Shown in pieces: positions 11,498 to 22,639 of a stretch of DNA of 64,000 nt (within the stretch, counting starts at the first letter, position 1; every line of letters begins with the position of its first letter). The position numbers were made by a program, and so were the translations under genes. The stretch covers positions 682,001 through 746,000 of the forward strand of contig CAUEEP010000930.1 in the NCBI GenBank assembly GCA_958450365.1, written 5' to 3'. Source of the stretch: Mesorhabditis belari. Taxonomy: Eukaryota; Nematoda; Chromadorea; Rhabditida; Rhabditidae. The notes under the pieces are model-generated. The model did not search any database. It had not been told where the DNA came from and worked only from the letters and a program-made list of their open reading frames with translations.

Positions 11498-13798
11498 ATG
11501 TCTATCAAACACTATAATCGTCAAACAAGATTTTATAGCTTAATTTCAGCACAAATAGCAACCCGACGACTCTTTGGCAGTAGCATTTGGGCGAGTGAGT
11601 TTCTTTGTCTTATAAATGTCTATGAGAAAGTCTATCTCATTCCCTGAACGGCTATGAAAATTAGTTCAGCATTCAATTCTTTCAATGAAACCGGATTTCA
11701 GACGGCTTTTTGCAGAACTCGCTCAAAATTCGACAACATTCTCTAATTTGCTTTCAAAATTAATTTCCTCACAAATTTTCGACGATATTGGGCAAAGGGG
11801 TGTGAGCAGTGGGCTGTACGACTCGTTTCTCCCTTATCTTTAATCTTTTTCTCCCTATTTCTCGGCGCATCCTTTGACCCTAGCAGACACACATGTGTTA
11901 CGATTGAAAAGGAATCCCATTTTAACATATACACATTTTTTGATCGAAATGCTTACAAAGCTAGTGTTTTCTTTGGATCTTTGGAAATGGAAAAAAATGA
12001 GATACATTATGTATGCTTTTTTTCAAATTCGAAAGCCCTTCCTTTGCGAGCCATGTGCCTTGCACGTGTTCAAATGGCTCCATTTTGAACTCTCACCTTT
12101 CCCCTCCCAATTTTCACACTTAGTAATGCCCCAAAAGATTTTTGAATGCCAATGAACGCTCTGACTTTTTGTTTCAAGTTATATTTGTGAAACAAATTTG
12201 AAAATGAATGCTCACATTTGTCGGAGATCTTAGATAATTTCCGATGAATAAGAGCTCCACTTTCACTAGCATCCAAACTTTTGCAGAGCTCCTCTTCCAT
12301 GAGTTTTACCCCAATCTTTTGATTAAAACTGAACCTTAAATTTTGTAACACAAGTTTATTATAACATTATCCATTTTTTTTATAGGGGGTCGATCAGTCG
12401 CGAGAGGGATGTCCAACCTCTACAAAGTCGTCTTTGTCCTCGGACCACCCGGATCGGGAAAAGGAACCCAATGCGCTTTGATTCAAAAGGTATTATTCTT
12501 CGGCTGGGGCTATCACAGTTTATGCAGCTTTTGAACGTTTCATTGTAATATTAATTTTAGAACTTTGGTCTCGTTCATCTTTCCGCCGGTGATTTACTGC
12601 GAGAGGAACAAGAATCCAAGTCGCAGTAAGTCACATGATTCTTCAAAGTTAAAACGCAATTTGACTAATCAAATTCTTTAGATATGGACAACTCATCGCC
12701 GAGCACATTCGCAATGGAACGATCGTCCCCGTCGCCATCACGTGTGCTTTACTGGAGAATGTAAGTATTACAGTCTTTGAAATTTTCCTGATTGTAAACC
12801 GTTAAAGTACGAGTCCAACATTTAGCTCAAATTTTCCTAAAATTTTATTTTTAGGCGATGAAGGCATCAGGTGATTGCGCTGGCTTTTTGATTGATGGCT
12901 TCCCGCGAAATCAAGACAATTTGGACGGCTGGCAAAAGAACATGGCAGACAAGGTAGGGTTTTTATTTATTGGGGTCTCTAAATCTTAACCTGATTCAAC
13001 TTTTTTTATTCCTTGGTTCGTTTTTCGAAAAGAGCGATTAAAATAGTCGAAAACTTTGGTTAATCTGCACTTTTTGCTAGCCCTTTCGACCCTTATCGTG
13101 CGGGGTAATCTGGCGTTTCACACCGTTTCCCCGTGCCATTTTTTGCGGTCAAAAAGCTTTGACTGCATGTCCTGGCAAAAAAAAAATTATCGTTGATCAT
13201 TTTCAGCAGACCAACGAAATGAATGAGAAAGTAAAACTGGAAATTTACGACAATTTGATAAATAGAGTTGATAAAGTTAATAAAGTTAATGTTAAGGCAA
13301 TTGCCTAATTAGTGTTTGGTTACAACAATGAATGTACATGTTTTTAGGTGGACGTCAAGTTCACGCTTTACCTCTCGTGCAAAGTAGATGTTTGTGTGAG
13401 TCGATGCCTCAATCGGAAACAAGGAAGGTTGGTAAAAATTTTCTATCTGTTACATCTAAATTTTAAATCCCATAAGTTAGTAATGTTTGTTTTTTCAGAG
13501 CCGATGACAACGAGGAATCATTAAGGAAACGTATTCACACTTACAACACGCAAACATATCCAATTATCGAATACTACGAGAAGCTTGGACTTGTGCGTGA
13601 GGTTGCTACATGCCGCGATACTGATGAGGTGAGTGATTGGTTAAACTTATAATTAAAAATTACACCAAAGCTAGATTCGAAATACTTTCACACTTAAAGC
13701 ACCAAACCTGAAAACGGCGTTCTCCAAAAATTTAAATCCATACCTAATTATAGGTCTACACCGACATCGAGAAGATCTTCAAGGAAGCTGGTTTCTAA
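11498..13798 (+). CDS. CMPK1: UMP-CMP kinase with in-frame N-terminal extension
   Basis: Core coding exons from the ATG at 12409: 12409-12489, 12561-12625, 12682-12760, 12855-12953, 13348-13427, 13499-13628 and 13754-13798 (192 aa). Motifs: P-loop [16 protein letters not shown]-binding [37 protein letters not shown] (lid) and [13 protein letters not shown]. The enzyme transfers phosphate from ATP to UMP or CMP in pyrimidine nucleotide synthesis. The frame is open upstream through 12386-12408 and, across an intron, through 11498-11594 to an ATG at 11498. This adds 40 residues ([20 protein letters not shown]..., [18 protein letters not shown]) with no acidic residue and many Arg and Ser, typical of a mitochondrial presequence. 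A TTTCAG at 11544-11549 could be a trans-splice acceptor giving a transcript that starts only at the inner ATG. Two isoforms, mitochondrial and cytosolic, are therefore inferred. Confidence 0.93.
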
Positions 13799-14065
13799 GT
13801 CCTAGGTATTTTATTATTCGTTTTTCTATGACGCCCTAATAATTGCCGTTTTATTTTTACCCTAATAATAATCATTCCTTGATTTATCGACCCTCCTCTT
13901 CATACTTATTATATTGTGATTAATTATGCCCATCTCATCCCAGATTTCAAAGCTGTAGCTGATGTATTTTTTTATGTATTTTGTGTATTTAGCTCAATCA
14001 CTTTGTGTTGGAAATAGAAGTTGAGTAAAATTAAATCAAATGACAAAAAGAAAACAATTTATAAC
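13799..14065. other. Convergent intergenic spacer
   Basis: Shared 3' region between the UMP-CMP kinase (plus) and the pseudouridine synthase gene (minus). It holds only 3' UTR-type AT-rich sequence. Confidence 0.5.
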
Positions 14066-17000
14066 TTAAGAATCCGCTTCATTTGATATTTTGTGCGGTT
14101 CAATTGCCCAATCGGGAAGTTCCGTCTCGTAGCTCCATTTCTCCGTCTCATATCTAGACAATGCAAATTAGGTACTTGCAAAATGCATTCATTAGATCCT
14201 TCTAGTTTCAATACTATCTACATTCCTTCAACTTACGCAAAACTTACTTTAAACAATGTAAATTTAACGAAAAATGTGCTCTTGAAGGCGGTTTCTTGAT
14301 GACATTGCAACTCAAGCACACGGAATCTTTTTCGGGTCGTTGCTCACGCGGGATAAACGGTGGCTCCGGTGTAACCTACATAAAAAGTATTGACTTTTTT
14401 AGTTGGAATTGTCTGTCTATCAAAATCAAAATTTCTTGTGTAGACAACCTCTCCAGTCGCCATTCTTTCCATCATTTCTTCGTATCCGGGAAGCACTTCT
14501 TCGAGCCAATTCTCCATTTTGTGCCTGTCGCGAATGATCACACCAAGCTTCAAAAGAAATCTTGCCTTCCTAAAGTTTTCTTTACAAACCTCTTCGTAGT
14601 TCTTTTGATAGTCAGCATCTTTGCCTCTCGTCGGGCCCCACGCCTCCGAGTTGTAGATCTGATCACCCACAATGGGATGGCCTGAAAGTGCGTATATATA
14701 ACTTAGACCCCGTTCGAAACTCACCTAAAAATTGAGCATGCACGCGAATTTGATGGGTTCGTCCCGTATCAATCACGGCTCTAAAATGCGAGTTTTGATA
14801 GCTTTACCGGAGAATCAAATAGGTTTTAAAAGCCCTACTTCAAAACTGAGGTCTTTCCATCTGTCCATAGCCGTTTAAATCGTGTTCTTGCTTCTTTCCC
14901 GTCGGGTCGAACACATTGAATCCCCATCCCGACCACCAACGTTCCAATTGGCTGGTTGCAGGGGATTTCTTCTCTAAAAATAAACTTTTTAATATAGTAA
15001 CTAGTAGAAACAGCCGTTTAAATGCTAGCAACATGTTTTTTTTTTAAAACTCACTCTGGGAACACACCATCTACTTTGCATACGTATTCCTTCACCCAAT
15101 GACCTTTCTTTAGCGTTTCTTTAAACTAAATTTAAAAGTATTGCTTTAAATCGAGTAAAAAAATTAAAAACCTCCAAATCCGTTCTGTAATTCTTTGCAA
15201 ACATCAAAATGCCCGATGTAGTGCGATCAAGACGATGAAGTACTGAAAGTTTCAAAATTAAAATCATTATTTAAGCGGAAACCCCGTAATCCTGTAATAT
15301 TGTGTTGGGTGCGGAGCATTCCGAGAACCGTGTGCAGTGAATATTGACCACATGAATGAACGGGGAGTGAGGCCGGCTTGTCCACCACCAAAAGGTCCTC
15401 CGTATCAGCAACAAATTTGATTTGACAATCGAGGATCTGAAAAGAGAAGCCATAATATGTGATTTTGTTTAAAAGGTGTTTAAAGATGTTTAAAAGATGT
15501 TTAAAAGATATTTTAGAGTAATTCTAGAGTAATTTGTCGATGTTGCAAATCGCAAATTTACGAATAAAACGAATAAACTTACTCACTGGGTGTTCGTGTC
15601 GGTGTCCCCAATGTTCGATTGAATCTCCATTTTTTAGCACATAATCCGTGTCAGTGATTTGTTTTCCATTCACGTACATTCGTCCAAGTTTCGCCGCAAC
15701 TACCTGAAATTTAAAAATTAATTTCTTATGAAAACCCCCAGTTTTACTTATTTAAACATTTCTTTCAAGTTGTCAGCTAAAAGGAACTCGTTCTTTTCCC
15801 CGTCAAGTGGGAATTGGTGAAATCGTTTTTCAATAAGTGCTCCCTCTTCTTCAAAATGATTTGAAGATAAACTCAGCTAGACTACATTTCAATTTCGTCG
15901 TCATTGATTGAGATGAATCGAAAGATTTCCCCTTTTGCGAAATCGACTACTTCCCGGGAACAACTCATTATGTTCCACATGCTTTGTTCCCAGTAGACCA
16001 AAAAAAAGGGGGTAAAGAGACTTTTTCGGGGAGTTAGCCACTGCCCGGTTGAACGGGGTCATTATTTTTCGGCAAGTCGTTGTTCGCATCCAAAAAGAAC
16101 CACGTCAAAAGTTGGTTCTTTTGATTATCTAGATAACAGGCCAACTTCTTAGATTCTTTTAAGATTACTCATTTGGAAAGCGATTTTGAACTGAATTCTG
16201 AAGTTTTTCTCTTTTTAAGTTAAAATATAGTCATCCAAAGTTTCATTTGATAAGTTGTTTCCTAGTTGCTTATTCTCAAAGCTATATCCAAAATATTCCT
16301 TTTGGACATGAGAACCAATGGAGTCATATAGCATGAGCATTTATCTCTTGTCTCTCAAACTTTTTACGATCCTCAAAGGCGTCATGGACTTGCGTTCACT
16401 TTCAATTCTTGTTTTCAAATTACCGGATATTTCAAATTACCGGACTTTTCACGAACTTTACAATCTCCAGGCGACTGCTTTAAATTCAAACTCTAGAGTT
16501 CATAGTTCTCGTTTTTTGCAGATCAAGAATTTCGAGACTCATCTCCATTTTTATGCCTTTTTCAAGCACAACAAAGCTTCTAAAGGGCCAATTTTGGAAA
16601 ATCGCTGACAGACGGAAATTAAAGAAGAAACCGGATAGGTTGGCGGGAGGGAGGGGACCTTCCAAAGCCTCGAGAAGAGACAAAAGCACATCGTTTTGCC
16701 CTTGTTCACATCGATCACAACCCTCCTTAACATTGCGTCTGTCTCTCTCACGACTCAATCATAAACCAAAAATATGTGATTCGTGTGAGATTGAAGCCCA
16801 AAGTTATGCAAACAACTGTTTCATTTTCAGTTACTCATCTGTTGTGCTTTTGACTTGTATCAACCGTAAAGTTCTGGCATTAGTAATAAAATTGTGCTTT
16901 CAAATCATAATTTCTATCTTTATAATTTTTCATGCTGCTATACTGCCCAGGAACTCGCTACAAACATAATTCAAATTTACATCTCCCCAATTCAAAGCCT

Positions 17001-20000
17001 AATCCCTGGGGGATTAATTACAGAGATCGTTTCACATTTCTGAGACTTTCAAATTGTGTTTCAAAAGGAGGAACTTTCCCTCATCCGATGTGTTGTTCCA
17101 AAAATCATCTATTGCTCTTCACATGCGAAAGAATCACACAACTTCTTTTCCCCTTTTCTTTTCCGCAAATCGAGTTTGTCACGGGCCTTTTAGGCATCAT
17201 GGCCCCTATGAAAGGGTTCTTTTCATTTTTTCCTTTTCTTGAGATCTCCTTTTGAGTGGCCTTTCAACTCGTCGCCGACTCGGGATGGGGCTCTTTCAGA
17301 TAATATGAGGTGACATTAATCCGGTCGTGCCTTCTGATAGGAAAAATCTACAAAGAGATGCCCGCAGGTGCCGAAAGTGCCCCTTGGGGTCTTTGTGAAC
17401 GCTCACAATATGCAGCTTTCTGTCTTTTCTTGAGATCATCTTCTTGGAAAATGTTCTCCATAAAAGTTCTCTCGTTGCAGTGACCAAGAATCTAGGCAGT
17501 TTTTATGGGTTTATTCATTTTATTCACTACAATTTTAGAAAACTTCTTTCACTCAATTTTTTTATCGATCAATTCAATAGCTTTAAAGCTTTAACTAAAA
17601 TCAACTCCTCAACCGCTTTCATGTTAGCTTTCAATTCGATACTCAAAAGAGAGTGAAAAATGTTCTCCAATTGTCCAATTGATCAACGAATTTATGGGCG
17701 CCGCTGTTACCGCGAACCTCAAGAAAAACTGCCTCGTACATAGCTTTTCATATCCCTGATCATATCAACTTTATTTATAGATGCATGTAATTTTTTTAGA
17801 TTAAATTTGTTTCTCATAATTTGACTGTATCAAGTAAGAGAGACAAGTAATATACAATACCGGACAGAATAATATCAATCCCTCGCAAAAACCCCATCTT
17901 CAAGCCCTTTTTTCGGTATGTAAACGTGGGAGTTACCCTCGAACATCGTATATATATGTTGTGTCCGATTTAGGTTACAGTCTATATCGGACGTCCGATT
18001 TAGATTCAATCTAAATCTTATATGGATTGAACAATAATATAAACATGCTTAATATATGTTCCTAAGCGTTTTCTGTAGTTTTCTGCATTTTTCAAAGGTC
18101 TTTTATTGATTACAGTCTATATCGGACGTCCGATTCAGATCGAACAATAATAAACGTGCTTAGCATATGTTCTTTGAAAATTTCTTTGAAAAGCGCAGAA
18201 AATTGCAAAAAAACGCTTAAGAACATATATTAAGCACGTTTATTATTGTTCGATCTGTATCGGACGTCGGATATAGACTGTAATCTAAATCGGACGTCCG
18301 CGATAAGTTCAATCTAAATCGGACGGAAATCTAAATCGGACACAACATATATATTCTGAAAGCTCGATTCAAGATCTAGCGAATGGTATATTTTGTATTT
18401 CAGTTCAGATTAGTTTTTGAAGCATTGCAACCCTTCAAAGATGACCACTGAAAATTTCAACTTTCAAAATTGATTTTTCTCTATGATAGCGGGCTCCAAT
18501 CGTTCTGAAACCTCGTTTTTCGAATTCCTCGTTAAATTTTGCTCTAGAAAAAGTGGCCCTTAACCGGTTTTAACAGGTTTTCATCTCATTTCGCAGATAG
18601 CTATAGCAGATAGCTGAATCGAGCTTTCAGAATATATTGGGTTGGGGAGAATAAGTCGGCGCCCAACTTTAAAGGGACTTTTTGCACACATAAAGCCTTC
18701 TTTAAACATACGTTTGGTTTCATCAAAAGGATCCACTATTTCTCTACAAAATCACTTTTGAGAGATTCCACAAAGCTTTTCTTTCGTGGAGTTTATGAAC
18801 TTCGAAACGCAGCTGGTTAAAATGGCAAAGAGTCCGACTCATCATTTGAACAGTTTCTTTTCACATAAACCTCTTTGGTGTTTATATAAAAAAGATAGAG
18901 CACATTCAATTACTTAAGTTGCCAAATTTGCAGGAAGATCCCACCAATGGTTTTTTCTAGATCACAGTTTGTAGTTTTTGTGAAAAAATGGCTTTTCCTT
19001 GAGCGGAGGCGCTGTTTGAATTTTCTTCTAAATGTCATTTTGTAGAGAATTAGTTAACCATTCTACTGATATCAAACGCATATTATTTGACAAAGTCGAA
19101 TAGAAGTTTTAGACATTTTTTGATTTTCGGAGCCGACTCATTCTCCCCAACCCAATATATATGTTACGTCCGAATCTGAGGAGACGTCCATCTCCGATCC
19201 GGACGTCCGAATCTGAGGAGATTCATTCTCCTCCGAAACGGACGTCCGACTCAGATCCGGACGTCCGAATCTGAGGAGAATAATCATTCTTCTCGGAAGG
19301 AAGGACTTGCTCTGCAATTCGAGATGCCACCATTCGAAAAGCTGTACTAACAAGTAATTATTGTCTCTTTTTTGTTTCAATTTTATTTTTAATGTCAATG
19401 GTCTATGCAACTATTAATTTTCGTTGTTGTTTTTTGTTTGTTATGTTATGTTTGTTATAAAGGTTAACGGTACTTTAGTAAAAAAGTAAATTGAGAGAAT
19501 TTCCATTTTAACTTCCTTTTTCATTTGTTTTGTTCAAAACATTAGATTTGCATTTAAACTATTTGTTCTCAAGATCGGACGTCCGATTCCGAGAAGAATG
19601 ATTATTCTCCTCAGATTCGGACGTCCGTTTCGGAGGAGAATGAATCTCCTCAGATTCGGACGTCCGGATCGGAGATGGACGTCTCCTCAGATTCGGACGT
19701 AACATATATATGATGTTCGAGGGTAACTCCCACGTTTACATACCGAAAAAAGGGCTTGAAGATGGGGTTTTTGCGAGGGATTGATATTATTCTGTCCGGT
19801 ACTGTACCTGTTTAAAATTTTAAACTAACCGCATAATGTTTGTTGGCCGAGAGAAATTCCTGAGCAAAGCATTCGACGAGTTTCCTCCCGATCCATCGAC
19901 CTTTCGTTCGTGTTCTCCATGGTGCCCAATACGGATCCAAATAACGGATGCCTAAAGAAAAAGAATTGGTCTTCAAATAATTAAATCTATCGGTAAATCT

Positions 20001-22211
20001 AACACTACTTTATTTTATTCTGAAATCCGTTCACATTCCCCCAATCTTTCCAAAATCATCCGCATTTCGCCTTTTGCAAAATGTGATTCGATGAATGAAA
20101 GAAGTATTCTTTAATTTCCTCTCCAACTTCTCCAATCTCCAAATTTCTTCGTTAAACTTTCTCATCGGAAATGACTCTTTCTTTTTAGTTCTTCTTTGGG
20201 TGAACCCAAAAAAACAAGAACTCAACGATTTTTTTGGACATTACCCTTCACTGGAAAGGCTAGACTTAATAAAAAGTTTATTTAGATTTAGACGAGGGAT
20301 TCTTTTTGCTTTCTTATTTTAAACTAATCTGTAACTGGAAGCATATAGAATAAAAAAAAACAATTTTCATTTGGAATAGGCCTCTATAAATGAAATTTGG
20401 AATAAATTACCCAATTGGCCTTCATTTTTACCCTGTTTCTGCTAAACAAATGACCATTTCCAAAAAATTTCTCTCTTTCCAGCCTTTCATTTATCTAACC
20501 TATTGCCCGTGAAATTATTCTTGTGTACGTCAAAAATTTTTGGGAGAAATTTTAGTTCTCCAATCCAAATGATTATTGTGCCATTTATTTAAATAATTAA
20601 ATGTTTGCATCAATAAAAACAAGCTTTCTGAGACTTTGATCTACAGTTGAATCTACAAATTATTCTTCGGAATTTAGACTTTATCTAATCAACAATTTCG
20701 ACTCTCCGCGCCCATTCGCAATTTTATCATTTTAACAAAAAATTCTAAAGTCATTCAATGAAGGGGAACTGGATTCTCGAATAATTGCACCTAGCTGATA
20801 CCAAATTGCCGGGTTTACGCTCAAATTGGAAACACCGGCAAAATATCGATACACTTTTCTTTTGCGAGTTTATTTACTTAAAAAAATTAATTGATTCACA
20901 AGGGATTGTTCATATTTTTTAAAAGCTATAGTTTTTTCGTCACAAAACTAAGCCTTTGCGTCGTATTCCAACGATCAAAGTATGGCTTCAGCCGGTCAAA
21001 AGGTTTTTGATGTTTTACTTTTTGGGGCTTTTGAACAGAGCTGATCATTTTGTCATTCAAATGAGACAAATATCAAATCTTGTTCTTGTCGTTTCATAAA
21101 AATTCAACGATCTTCTCAAAAATTTGACAAAATGTTAAATAAAGTGAGACAGTTTTCAGCTCAAAGATTTTAAAGTACCGTATTTCTTCGAATAGAAGGC
21201 CGGGTAAAGAGTATCATCGCGTACTCCTGCGTAGCAGCCCTTTTTAAAATTTCTTTTCTGCATAAAAGCTTTCAATCAAGTGCTATAGGGCTGGAAAATG
21301 GCTCAAAAATCTGTTAGCTCATGTGGTATTTTTGAGTCATTTTCCCGCCCTATAGCACTTCATTGAAAGCTTTTATGCAGAAAAGAAATTTTAAAAAGGA
21401 CTGCTACGCAGGAGTACGCGATGATACTCTTTACCCGGTCTTCGATTCGAAGAAATACGGTACTTTACTTTTAATACTTTTGCAATTGATTTTCGGATTG
21501 TAGTTGCAAATTTCTAGTTCATTTTCATTTTATTAGAAAAAAAAACAAACCGTCAACAATCTTGTACCCAACATTCATTGGCGTGTCGTCGGCTCGTTCA
21601 ATTTCTTTCTCCTCAAAACGCGTTTTTTTCCGTGGTGGCTTTTCCTAAACAAAAAGTATTAGAAATGTAAACTAGACAGTCAAAAACTAACCATCTTACA
21701 AGTCATTTACAACTTCTATTATCTATGTTTAGAATAAAAAAATCTAAACAAACCTTTCCTCCCGTAGATCCTCGCTTTAAGCCGATGTCCTTTTGTTGTT
21801 CACTTGTCGAAGACTCTTTTTCTTCGTCTTCTAGATCCAGTTGAACTTTCTAAACATAAAATAAATTTTAAAAACGTATTGTTTAAGAGATTTCATGTGT
21901 TGCATATGATTTTCTTCAACTTCTAGTCAAAAAACTTCAACTTCTAGTCAACTTCTAGCTCTCAACAACATTCCACAAAGATTTTCACTTAAAAAGTTCA
22001 ACTTTGAACAAAAATGGATCGATTGTCATTGCTATATTGCTTTTTTATTGCTATATTTTTTTTGCATTAATGGTACCATAAACTATACATTTTTATCAAA
22101 AAGTGTCCAAAATTGACCTGAGAATCGTTTCCTTCTTCTCGAATCGTCTCCGTTTTCCCCTCCTCGATCATTTATTTCATCGGGATCGTCTAAATTAAAC
22201 TTTGTAATCAT
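14066..22211 (-). CDS. RPUSD2: RNA pseudouridine synthase of the RluA family, RPUSD2-like
   Basis: Supported exons (minus): 21754-21849, 21551-21644, 19830-19951, 15587-15703, 15283-15436, 15172-15242, 15055-15125, 14839-14973, 14725-14780, 14449-14681, 14248-14375 and 14066-14153. These give 454 aa in perfect phase. A charged, Lys-rich N-terminus (KPPRKKTRFEEKE) leads to IRYLDPYWAPWRTRTKGRWI, an S4-like segment (RMYVNGKQITDTDYVLKNGD), the synthase core with LLVVDKPASLPVHSCGQY, the catalytic-Asp motif LHRLDRTTSGILMFAKN, IPCNQPIGTLVVGMG, TGRTHQIRVHAQFLGHPIVG, and a C-terminal CLSC motif. It isomerises uridine in RNA; the nuclear or mitochondrial site is not decided here. The 5' end is unsettled: 22118-22211 starts with an ATG (MITKFNLDDPDEIND) but its best donor is out of phase with the next exon. 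Total length is near that of animal RPUSD2. Confidence 0.9.
15704..17857. other. Left half of a 4.1-kb intron, no clear feature
   Basis: Part of intron 15704-19829 of the pseudouridine synthase gene. Several open frames of 60-138 codons exist on both strands (for example 16553-16969 plus and 16486-16758 minus), but they overlap each other and carry no recognisable domain. A small direct repeat of TTTCAAATTACCGGA lies at 16420-16446. No transposon ends were seen. Confidence 0.4.
17951..18354. mobile_element. Nested palindrome with GGACGTCCGATT repeats
   Basis: Its ends are inverted copies of ATATATGTTGTGTCCGATTTA (left) and TAAATCGGACACAACATATAT (right). Inside, CTATATCGGACGTCCGATT recurs, and AACAATAATAAACGTGCTTA is matched by TAAGCACGTTTATTATTGTT, so it is palindromic at two levels. 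Non-coding. Confidence 0.65.
18354..18632. mobile_element. Nested palindrome with TTCTGAAAGCTCGATTCA ends
   Basis: The left end TTCTGAAAGCTCGATTCA is matched by TGAATCGAGCTTTCAGAA at the right end. The inverted similarity covers about 20 bp at each side. The interior has no other symmetry and no coding signal, so this is the least certain of the nested units. Confidence 0.5.
18637..19155. mobile_element. MITE family C (TTGGGTTGGGGAGAATRAGTCGGC ends), copy 1
   Basis: A 519-bp element flanked by TA on both sides. The left end is TTGGGTTGGGGAGAATAAGT and the right end is its near complement. The TIR sequence and TA target recall the Tc1/mariner superfamily, but no transposase remains. The second copy at 23142-23662 is 521 bp, in the opposite orientation, with very few differences in the stretches compared, so both insertions are recent. 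Confidence 0.85.
19158..19712. mobile_element. Nested palindrome with ACGTCCGAATCTGAGGAGA repeats
   Basis: The left end reads TATGTTACGTCCGAATCTGA; the right end carries the inverse TCAGATTCGGACGTAACATA. Blocks of CGGACGTCCGA with GATTCATTCTCCTCCGA recur in both arms, making stacked inverted repeats of about 130 bp per arm. The central ~250 bp (19330-19560) is AT-rich. It abuts family C copy 1 at a TATATAT tract. Confidence 0.7.
21176..21462. mobile_element. MITE family D (TACCGTATTTCTTCGAATAGAAG ends), copy 1
   Basis: An almost complete palindrome of 287 bp: the left end starts TACCGTATTTCTTCGAATAG, the right end closes with CGAAGAAATACGGTA. The arms share GTAAAGAGTATCATCGCGTA and GCTATAGGGCTGGAAAATG-type blocks. 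It sits in an intron of the pseudouridine synthase gene. Copy 2 is at 26905-27177. Confidence 0.85.
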
Positions 22212-22639
22212 ATTAATAGTTTTTATAAAGTAAAAGAGAAAATTTAATGTTAAAGTAAAAAAAATTGAAAAGAAAAACGATCCGGGCAAGCTATTTTGAG
22301 ATCCTAATGGAAAATCGAGTACGGTAGAAAGGGCGCGCTTGTAAAGCAGCCGTTGTTCCCAAAACTAGCTCGATCATTTTCTATTTTGCACTAACTCATT
22401 GATAAGCCCTTTTCATGTATTTTCAGCTGTTTAATTGACTTTTTACACTATTGTAGATATTCTATAGTCTTTTCATGTGTGTTTTGTGCTTAAAATCAAC
22501 TCCAATCTACTAATTTTGTAGTCTTTTGGCAATTTTTGTAGCAAAAAAACGTGACAGTTTACGAATTTTTCTTTCGACTTTGATTCACAATTCAAAAATT
22601 CATTTGATTCTAATCATTTATATCAAATTTTAGATTAAA
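22212..22639. promoter_or_regulatory. Divergent promoter region
   Basis: Between the uncertain start of the minus-strand pseudouridine synthase gene and the plus-strand GPCR. TTTTAG|ATTAAA directly upstream of the GPCR ATG fits a trans-splice acceptor. A reiterated TTTGTAGTCTTTT-like stretch occurs at 22445-22545. No other feature. Confidence 0.5.

Larger units (their letters stand above)
17858..19801. mobile_element. Composite terminal-inverted-repeat element with nested palindromic insertions
   Basis: A ~100-bp terminal inverted repeat starts TACCGGACAGAATAATATCA at 17858 and ends with its complement at 19801. It continues inward through CCCATCTTCAAGCCC and CACGTTTACATACCG type matches to the AACATATATA boundary near 17960 and 19700. 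Between the ends lie four smaller palindromes placed end to end, annotated separately at 17951, 18354, 18637 and 19158. The outermost TA is probably the target duplication. No transposase is encoded. It sits in the big intron of the pseudouridine synthase gene. Confidence 0.75.

Noticed and set aside
14296..14685. 129-aa plus-strand ORF
   Set aside because: Antisense shadow of the pseudouridine synthase exon 14449-14681.
16553..17255. ORFs of 138 and 107 codons in the big intron
   Set aside because: No splice sites, no domain, overlapping frames on the other strand and AT-rich composition.
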